DNA from: Saccoglossus kowalevskii
Lineage: Eukaryota > Hemichordata > Enteropneusta > Harrimaniidae
DNA: 21,123 nt
Assembly: GCF_000003605.2 (NCBI RefSeq)
Contig: NW_003111475.1
Location: 157,632 to 178,754, forward strand
Reading direction: 5' to 3'
Both the position numbers and the translations under genes were made by a program. A model generated the notes under the pieces. It was not told where the DNA came from and ran no database searches. It worked only from the letters and a program-made list of their open reading frames with translations. The stretch's first letter is position 1. Each line of letters begins with the position of its first letter. This document shows, piece by piece, positions 11,501 through 20,500 of the stretch.

Positions 11501-14500
11501 TATTATAATCATCACTAGATAATAATCAACATTTGTAAAACGCAGCTCGACCGGATTATGCTACTGCGATCATTTGCTACTAAGCAATGCAGTTGTGTTC
11601 GTTGTTATTTGAAACTTTTTAATTAAACTTTTTAATCCAGCTAGAAAAAAATGTATTTTAGATTAGCTTCTGCAATAGTTTCTTTCGTTTTGGGTGGTTC
11701 AACTGCTGGTGTTGAAAATCGGCGTAGGTGGATTTTTCAATGAAAATATAAGCCCTCCTAAAATTTGTTGGAAAATTTGAACTCCAAATAAGGGCCCACC
11801 AGCCGTGAAAGCGCCCAGGGCGATTTTTCAGATGGACGAATTTACAACAGAATCCGGTAATATTTATGTAAAGTCCCAGGATGTGTGACTTTTGGGGTCA
11901 ACGAAGAGTCACGACAAGTTTTAGGATTTGTTTAATTACCTCTTCTTTTCTTCTTCCATCTGTCGTTTTTTCTCCGCCTGCAATTTACGGTCAGCGTCAA
12001 GTTTTTTCTTCTCCTCTTCCTTTCTCTTACGTTCTTCTTCTGCGCGTCTTTTTGCTTCCTCCTCTTCTCGTTTTCTCTTGGCCTCCATCTCCGCTTTGCT
12101 GTACACACAAAAACATTTATTTACTACCCATACCCATAAACTCAACCTTGCTTTAAAAATTGAGAATCTTTTATTTGAAAGTTTTAACAGAATATTCACC
12201 GCAAAGTAGAATCTATAATGCTTTTTTTCTAATAAGATAAAAATCAGATAATTCAAGGTAGGATGTCTTCAGAGTTGTGGGCATGTTGCACGAGTATCAG
12301 CATAAATCACAGAATAGCGGTCTCACGACCCTAAAACGTTTTGGAAGAAGACTGGTGTCAACAATTTTAAATTACTGAATATAAAATAAATAAATAAATA
12401 ATGAAGTAGTCACTTTTTACCTTTACTGAATAGAGAACTTGAATTCACAAGTTTGAAAAAACACAAATTTGATTTAGTACCAATTAAGAACTGTGTTTTT
12501 CATGAAAAAAAAGGTTGAAAAGTCAAATCTAAATCAGAGGTCAATTTAAGAATAGTCAAAAGAAAATCCAATATGGCTGACACAAACTATATATTCACTG
12601 AACTCACATTCTTCTCTCCTCTTCCTCTTTTTTTCTGATGCGTTCCTCTTCTTCCCTTTTCTTACGTTCCAATTCCATCTGTTCCTGGATTTTGCGGAGT
12701 CTTTCTCTTTCTTCCACCTCAGCTTTTCGCTTTGACAGTGTTTCCAACTCTTTGTTCATCTTGCTTGCCAGATCAAAATAGGCAGAGTCTATCTGCTGTC
12801 TGGTCATATAAGTTGTCTGAAAAAGGAATTTTGCGAAAAAACAATTAAATATAACTCATTTTTAACAAGCACATTTTTGAAATGACAGAGCAGAAAAAAT
12901 CACAAATAAATCACAAAAATATTAGTAAAAAATTGATTATTGCAGATATTGCAAATACACACTATTCAAGCAATCTGAATACCATATTAGCTGTATTAGG
13001 AATATGGGTATTTATGTAAATGATAGGAGTGTCTATAGTCATACTATCAGTAAGTTATATTTTGAGGGTCAAATAAAATTAAGAGTGTGTTTCTGGTAAC
13101 ATTGAAAACAAAAGCAGGGTACGTAGGTCAGGTTTATTTTATCATAATTGTTGTATTCTGTGAAAATTAATTATTCTCAATTTATTATTCTGCAATGCTG
13201 CTTGGACTATACTTAGTATTTTTAATAATACACCACATCTTGCATGAACAGGTTGGCATTTTAGTTAAAACAATGAAGAATTTCAAGTACAGCTGAAAGG
13301 TGTACCTATTTTCAATTTTGGTCATAAAAGGTTGGCATTATTTTTTTTATTTGGTCTAATGATCCAGTACATTAAATGGCATCTGTGTGCTTCTAATGGA
13401 ACAAATAAAGTACATGTAGTGGTTTTCAAGAAAAGTTGACACCAGACAAAATAAAAGTTATCCTGGAATATGGAAATAAAGGAACGATATTTTCAATATT
13501 TAATGCATGCTAAAAATGAACAGTATTCCTAATTTATCCCAAACTACATGTTTTGTTTTTTTCACTGTAGAGATATTGAAAATGAACATTCAAGATTGGG
13601 TAAAAGTGAAATGAGACGAGTAATTGCAAAGCTCACCTTAATCTTCTTAACCAGGGAGTCCATACTCAGTTGTACACTGTTCACGTCTTTCGTTAATTTC
13701 TCTTTCGTTTTCTTATCTCCCTTAATACCATCCACTGAAAAGTAGAATTTAAAAATAATGAGTAGATGACCAAGAAATATTCACCATCTTTAATGTTGCA
13801 AAGAATATTCACTTAGTTTTAATTCACTAATTATCAAGAAACAATAAATTCAAATGTTAACTTTACACAGTATGTATGATTTTTTTTTGAAAAAAGTTTT
13901 TGTGCAAGGCAACATTCCAGACATGTATATCATTGTATATTGTGTTTGACATATAGTTCATGTTGTCATATACTCTAAATACTTTATTTTCGCTATTTTT
14001 GCTGAACGAATGATTCAGTGAAAATACAATCCAGTGAATATACTTTTTTTCCTATATTTTATATTCAACTTGTCAAAAATCAGTGAAAATAAATTCCATA
14101 CAAAACCCCCAGAATGTCTAATCAGCGAAAATTAATTCCAGCTAGGAGTATTTTACAGTAAACAATATTCCATATGATAGGGATGTGTCACTATTTTACT
14201 ATTATAATGGCATTACCTAGATCATTTAGGCATCAGTAAAACAAGTGATCATAAAACTTGGTAAGGTAAAGAGTTCCTTTTGCACCCCAATCCGTAATCC
14301 TAATTCCAAGCCCACTAATTCAATTGTAAATACCCCCTTTAGATAACTATAAATGTCCTTAGGAGAGGTATATATAATTAAACATGGTGAATGCCGGAGG
14401 GTAAGGAGGGTGAATGTCGGAGGGTAGGGCTAGGGTTAGTATGTTAAAGAAATTCTTTCCCCAAAGAAAATAGCAGGAAAATGTTTTTTACAAAGTTCAA

Positions 14501-17500
14501 ACATGACAGAAAGATTTTTGTTCTTGTGAGTAATGTAGCTTTAAAGCATCACGTCCCAATGATCAGAGGTGTGAGTTGATACTTAGTTACAACACCATAT
14601 AATTCAACTAACTGTATGTAGAATACTGACTTTCTGTAATATTGTGCAGAGAGCACACTGTTTTTTTTACAGCACTGGACCTATAAGTTCATATTCATCC
14701 CCTCCCATAATATCACATGTTTGAGCCTTTACCAATTTTTCTATGTTGTTCAACTGTGGTCAGAGTAGTGAATTGGTTCTATTAGTGGGGCATGTACTTA
14801 AATTACAGAGGTGTGTCTATGGTCAAAATAAGTCATATTTTAATATTTGAGTATACAACAAATGTAATTTTTGGTTTACATGCACTTCTATTGGAGATGC
14901 CCTTCTAATAGAGCAAATAGGGTACTGATATTGTGCAACTCTTTACATTGACAACTGGTGTTTTTTTACAGACCCCTTTTCTAAATCAAATTGTTTAACC
15001 CTCACCTATTTTCCTCATGCTATCCAACTGTGTACGTAGAGTACCGACTTTTCGTAATCCCTTGTAGCGAGGGCGGTGTTTCTTCACCGCATTGTACATA
15101 CGTATACAGCTCTGTATCTTGATCAAAGCCGCTCTACGGTACAATAACTTGTTCTTCACTGTGAAATAAAACAGGAAATATGAAAAATACACTCAATGTA
15201 CCCAGTATTATTATCAAGCAACTATTGCAAGGATGTGAATGAAAACTAATATATTATAAACTGCTTCAATTCCACACCAGACAAATTTTTGTAGCAGTAA
15301 AAATTTTACTGGCGCCCACAGCGTAATGAAAATTCCAAGAATCAAAAACGGTTTACAGTATGAACCTAAGCCAGTGTTAACTGACTAATTTTACTAGTAG
15401 AACTACTGGCAATTTAAAAATACTCGACTGAGCGGAATCCTGGGTAATGTTAATTTCAGGTCACAATGCTGCAATGTAAACAAGTGTTTGTATCCATGTT
15501 CTTAAATTTGAATATACAACATTACTACAAGGTAAACTAAATTAGCTACTCATGTTTTACAAGCAGGTTTCAATGTGCTTTCTTCAGCATGTGAATGCCC
15601 TATAGAATTCCACGGTGAAGTGTGACGTTAGTCTGTGGCAGAGAATAGGAAGTATTGCAAAATAAATCGTGCATTAGTACTGTAAAATCTGTATTAAAAG
15701 CTGCACCTTTAATATAAGTCACACCCATTATTTTTGGACAATTGAGAACCAAACATTTGTACACATGTGTACATATGTGTAGATGCTCTAATAGAAGCCA
15801 CATCCCCTTTGTTGCATTGTACCATTTTAATAGAAGCAGCAACTTTTAATGCAGATTTGACAGTATATTTATTTTTTTCTATTCTATGCCCATCCAAGAA
15901 GGTAAAGGTAATGAAGAGACTGTTTCCACCATGATGACTAAGGAAGACCATGGAGGAATGATGGGGATGGCGGTGGGATAGCGAAATGTGTATAAGCTTC
16001 CAGTATGAAGTCTTAACAATGACTGAGCGGGAATGAAGGAATTTCAAGGAAAGGACGCTTACGCTCCGTGTGCAACATTCTATACAGAGATAGGTGATTG
16101 GTTAGGAAAGGGGGGCCCTGTAGGTCAAACATTCCGGAGGGGGGCTTGATGATGGTATGTATTTACACACTAAGATTTGTGTCAAACACAAATCCACAAT
16201 CATTGTCCAATGTGTAGTTTGACTGGTGACAATTTTAAATTCAAACGTCTAATGTATTTCGTTAATTTAGACCATTTTTCGACACAATAAACTTTCACCC
16301 CCCCCCAAATCAAACGACTTACAATTTCTGTGTATCAGTTTTAACGATAGCCCCTAAAAGACTATATACAACTCTAACAAGTATATCATTCACAATTACT
16401 TACATTTAATAACCATCAGAGTACCAAACTGTGCATACTTCCACCGTGTACATATCAACCATCTTTTGACTTTCTTGACTAAGTAGGCCAAGTGATCGGG
16501 GTCTGACTTCATCAGCTGATCAAATTCCGCAAATTTACCAGGTCTAAAGAACACCTTGGTTAAACCAAACTTGTAATCATTGTCATCAAGACCAAGAGCT
16601 TTAAAAAGAGCCTAGAAGAGACACAAATAGATTAGTTTTTTTGTGTACATTATAATAATAATAATATTTTTTAATTACATCATAATGAAAAAAAAAAAAA
16701 AATTAAATATGGTATAACCCATTAAAACTGCTCAATGATAGGTCAGTATATGTGTGAGTGTTGTAGATGGTTAAACAGATAGGAAATGTACTTATCTAGC
16801 AATCAAACTGCTCAATGATAGGTCAGTATATGTGTGAGTGTTGTAGATGGTTAAACAGATAGGAAATGTACTTATTTAGCAATCAGTAAGAATAAACTGT
16901 GGCTTAATTACCTTTAAAATGAAGTGAGTAAGTGAGTGAGCGAGCGAGTGAGTGAGTGAGCGAGCGACTAGTAACAGAGTCAGTCAGTAGGGTAGTGAGC
17001 GAGTAGGTTAGTGAGCAAGTGACCAAGTCAGTTGAGTGACTAATTCAGTTAGTGAACGAGGTCACTGAGGGAGCAAGGTAGTGAGTGAGTGAGTGAGTGA
17101 GTGAGTGAGTGAGTGAGTGAATGAATCAGTGCTGTAGTGAGGTAGTGAATGAGGTAGAGTAAGTGACCAGTGAATAGACTTACCTTACAGAATAATCTTG
17201 GATCAAGTCGTACCAATTCAGGTGGCATATATCTTTTGTAGAGACTATAGAGTTCGGCGAAAACTGTACGTGATGGATAACCACCTTGCATGAGATCCAG
17301 CACTGACACCATTCCTGAAAGTGAACAAAACAAAATAGTGTACTGGAAACTATTCTAAATAAGGCGAAAATTCATGCATTAAAAAAAACATGGTAGATAT
17401 TGTTTTACATAGTGTTTTCTAACAAAGACTAGTTTTACCAGAATTTTGTAACAAACTAACATTTTACTGTTAGTATAGTCATGAATGTGTAATATAAATT

Positions 17501-20500
17501 TTTTTTGTTTTTGAATTGCAAATGTCAACTATTTGAAGTGCCTATTTTTGAACCAAATTTTTATTTAATATTTCGATCTTGCCTCATGAAAAAATTAGAG
17601 TCATCAACACTTAAATTAGCAGAAATATGGTACCTTGTATTGTAGTTTTCTCACAATAGAAAAAGAAGTTTTCTGATATGACTGCTCAACAGATAAAAAT
17701 GAGCTCAGGCCAATTATTTTTTTTTAGTACTTGTCACTTTGACATTTGCATGATTGGCAGTAAATGATTAAACATAAAATTTAAACAAACAAGCCATGCA
17801 TGGCACAGTCACCGTTAGTTTAAAATTTAAGATATATAGTTTTGTTTATAGTATTATTATAGCTGGAATATAACCATGTCACGAATGGGATTACTTGACC
17901 ATTCTGAGTGATATTGCTCCGGAACAGCATTCAAAATCAGACATTTTGAATACATGTATATATATAACATGATATAACGAATATATAAAATTTGAATATA
18001 ATCAGTCAAAGCATTTAAGAGATATGGCTCTAGAAGCCCATTCATTAAAACAAAATGGCCGTCAGACAGCCATTTTGAATTTGATCTGAAAAATAAACGA
18101 TTTAAAATAAAAGTTTAAACAAAATCCATCCATAAATGCCAGAAATGCTTGATATTTGATTTTTTTTAGCTTGGTCATTTTGAATAGGATAGTCAAACCA
18201 ATATATCTGTTTATCTATGACATGATGTATAATGAATATTTAAAATTTGAACATAATCAGTGAAAGCAAGTCAGAGATATGGCACGAGAACCACATTCAT
18301 TAAAACAAAATGGCCGCCAGTCAGCCATTTTGAATCTTATCTAAAAAACAAAATTATTTGCATCAAGGTCCCATAATGTCCAATGTATATACCAAGTTTG
18401 AACAAAATTCATCTGTAAACAGCCAAGAAATGCTTGATTTTTAGGATTTTTTAGCACAAAAATGGCCACCATTCGGCCATCTTGAATCAGATCGTAAAAC
18501 AAAATGATGTGCATCAAAATCCTATAATGTCTAATGTATATACCAAGTTTGAACAAAATCCATCTGTAAACAGCTGAGAAATGCTTGATTTTGATGATTT
18601 TTAGCACAAAAATGGCCGCCATTCGGCCATCTTGAATCAGATCGTGAAACAAATTGACGTGCATATGTATAATATCATGTATGATGTATGTGTGAAGTTT
18701 GATTGTGATTGGTCCAGGCATTTCTAAGATACAGGTCCGGACGCACTCACACACGCACGGACACACGAAGGTCAAAACATAAGTCCCCGTTTTCGGACTG
18801 CGTCCGAACGGGGACTAAAAATCTTACCTGCACACTGTAACTGGTTGAGAATCTGGCCACCTTCAAACAATTTACCAACCATCTTTAGATTTGGCTTAAT
18901 ACAACGAATGAAGTTAGAACCATTCCCCTCAAGTTTTTCCATTAACAGACTCAGCTGTGTCTTGAATTTGTTGCCAACGCTGATGAAGGATAGTTTCTGT
19001 ATTGATTTTGAACCTTGCGTTTCCGGGAACAACCTTTGGACGAATCCATCTTTACTCTCCTGCATAAGGCACGCTAATGAGGCGTGTAAAGCGTCATTGT
19101 TTTTATCAATAAACTGAGACTGTAAATAAAAAATAAATATTCACAATAATATTCATCTTTAAGATTACCAAATCAGTGGAGTGGAGTGGATGGGAAGCAA
19201 ACCTTCTATTTTATTACAAATAGTAATACTTTTGTTTTGACTTGACGCCAGCAGACACTTACAATAACCACCAGAGCAACAAAACCCTCACTGTAGAAAT
19301 TAATTACAGATATATATAAAATATGCAAGTTTTTATCTAGTGTAATACAGCCCTCAGTTCTGTTACACAGGGTAGACGTCAACACTGCCCTCTATGGGTA
19401 GGTAGGTAGGTAGGTAGGTAGATCATATACTATCAATTTTTAAGAATATCTACATATTGGAATTCAAAGTCTATATGAATTGTTCACATACTTAATCAAT
19501 GCTTTGATTGCAATTTCAATAGATTAACTTTGAAACATAACTGTCCACATTAAATTGTAGCTGCACAGTGAACATGTCATGTAACTAGCACATAAAAAAC
19601 AGTGACATTCAATGTCCAGAACTGTCACCTGGCAGAATAACATTTAAAATGTGTGCATTCTATTTTTCTGGATAGTCTATGCTATTCTGTGCACATTACA
19701 TACCATACATAGTTACGTAACTGTAGTCCTTTATCATTACATACAACCTTAATTATGGCACATAATTTTGAAAATTTTTAGAATTGTCTAGCTTGGCTGT
19801 GAATGTGCAAAGTGACTTAGCAGAACTCTAAAAACTTGTCTCTATCAATATTGTAAACAATTAATGTTGTGTGAGCCTTTCCTACTCACATATGCAGTAA
19901 TGACAGGGTTGCTCAAATGTCAAGAAGTCACTAGAACACTTTGAATGTCACTATTTTTTCTACCAAAATTTTAATCTATAAATTTAATCAAATAGCAACT
20001 CACAGTTTGGTAGCAGACAGCACCGGCAAAATGACGGATCAAAAATCCCTCGTCTTCTCTCAGGTTTCGGTGAGCAGTTAGTTTTGATTTACGGGGAATC
20101 TGAAATAAAATTAGATAAAAGTTTACACTTGAACCTGTATTTGTCAAGTCAGAGAATTTGTAACATGATTGGAACAGTAACTCTGTAACCAATGATAAAT
20201 TATATGTATTTGGTTAAATAGACATAAAATTGTCATCATTTAATTATGACCCCAAGTATTTAGGTGCAGTCTTCAATTAAACAGGGGAAGATACTAATCA
20301 CATGTATCAACAAATGCAATGTTTATTAGCAGCTGGTTATTATTATTTTAAAATTCAAAAAATGTTACAAATTAAACAGCAAAATTTGAAAATAGTGAGC
20401 TCCGACAATTAATTGGGCATGTATTTATGTTATGGCTGTTTATTAGAATACCTCCATGATTAAAAGCATGTATGCACGTTGTAAATTCAGTTGTTTTCCT

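Noticed and set aside
11881-12209. Two plus-strand open frames rich in Ser/Phe/Leu
   Set aside because: They are mirror images of the Glu/Lys/Arg codons of the myosin VI single alpha-helix exon on the minus strand.
14390-14440. Telomere-like agggctagggttag
   Set aside because: Only about two units in a short G-rich patch; no tandem TTAGGG array.
15351-15360. Another TTTACAGTA MITE right end
   Set aside because: No matching TACTGTAAA left end about 190 bp away, so it may be a solo end or chance.
15600-16047. Two overlapping minus-strand open frames of 80 and 112 codons
   Set aside because: They overlap a MITE-like element and intron sequence, lack splice support, and do not resemble myosin VI or another family.
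18341-18775. 144-codon minus-strand open frame, the longest in the window
   Set aside because: It lies wholly within modular repeat copy D, its protein simply repeats the 150-bp module, and it shows no family features.
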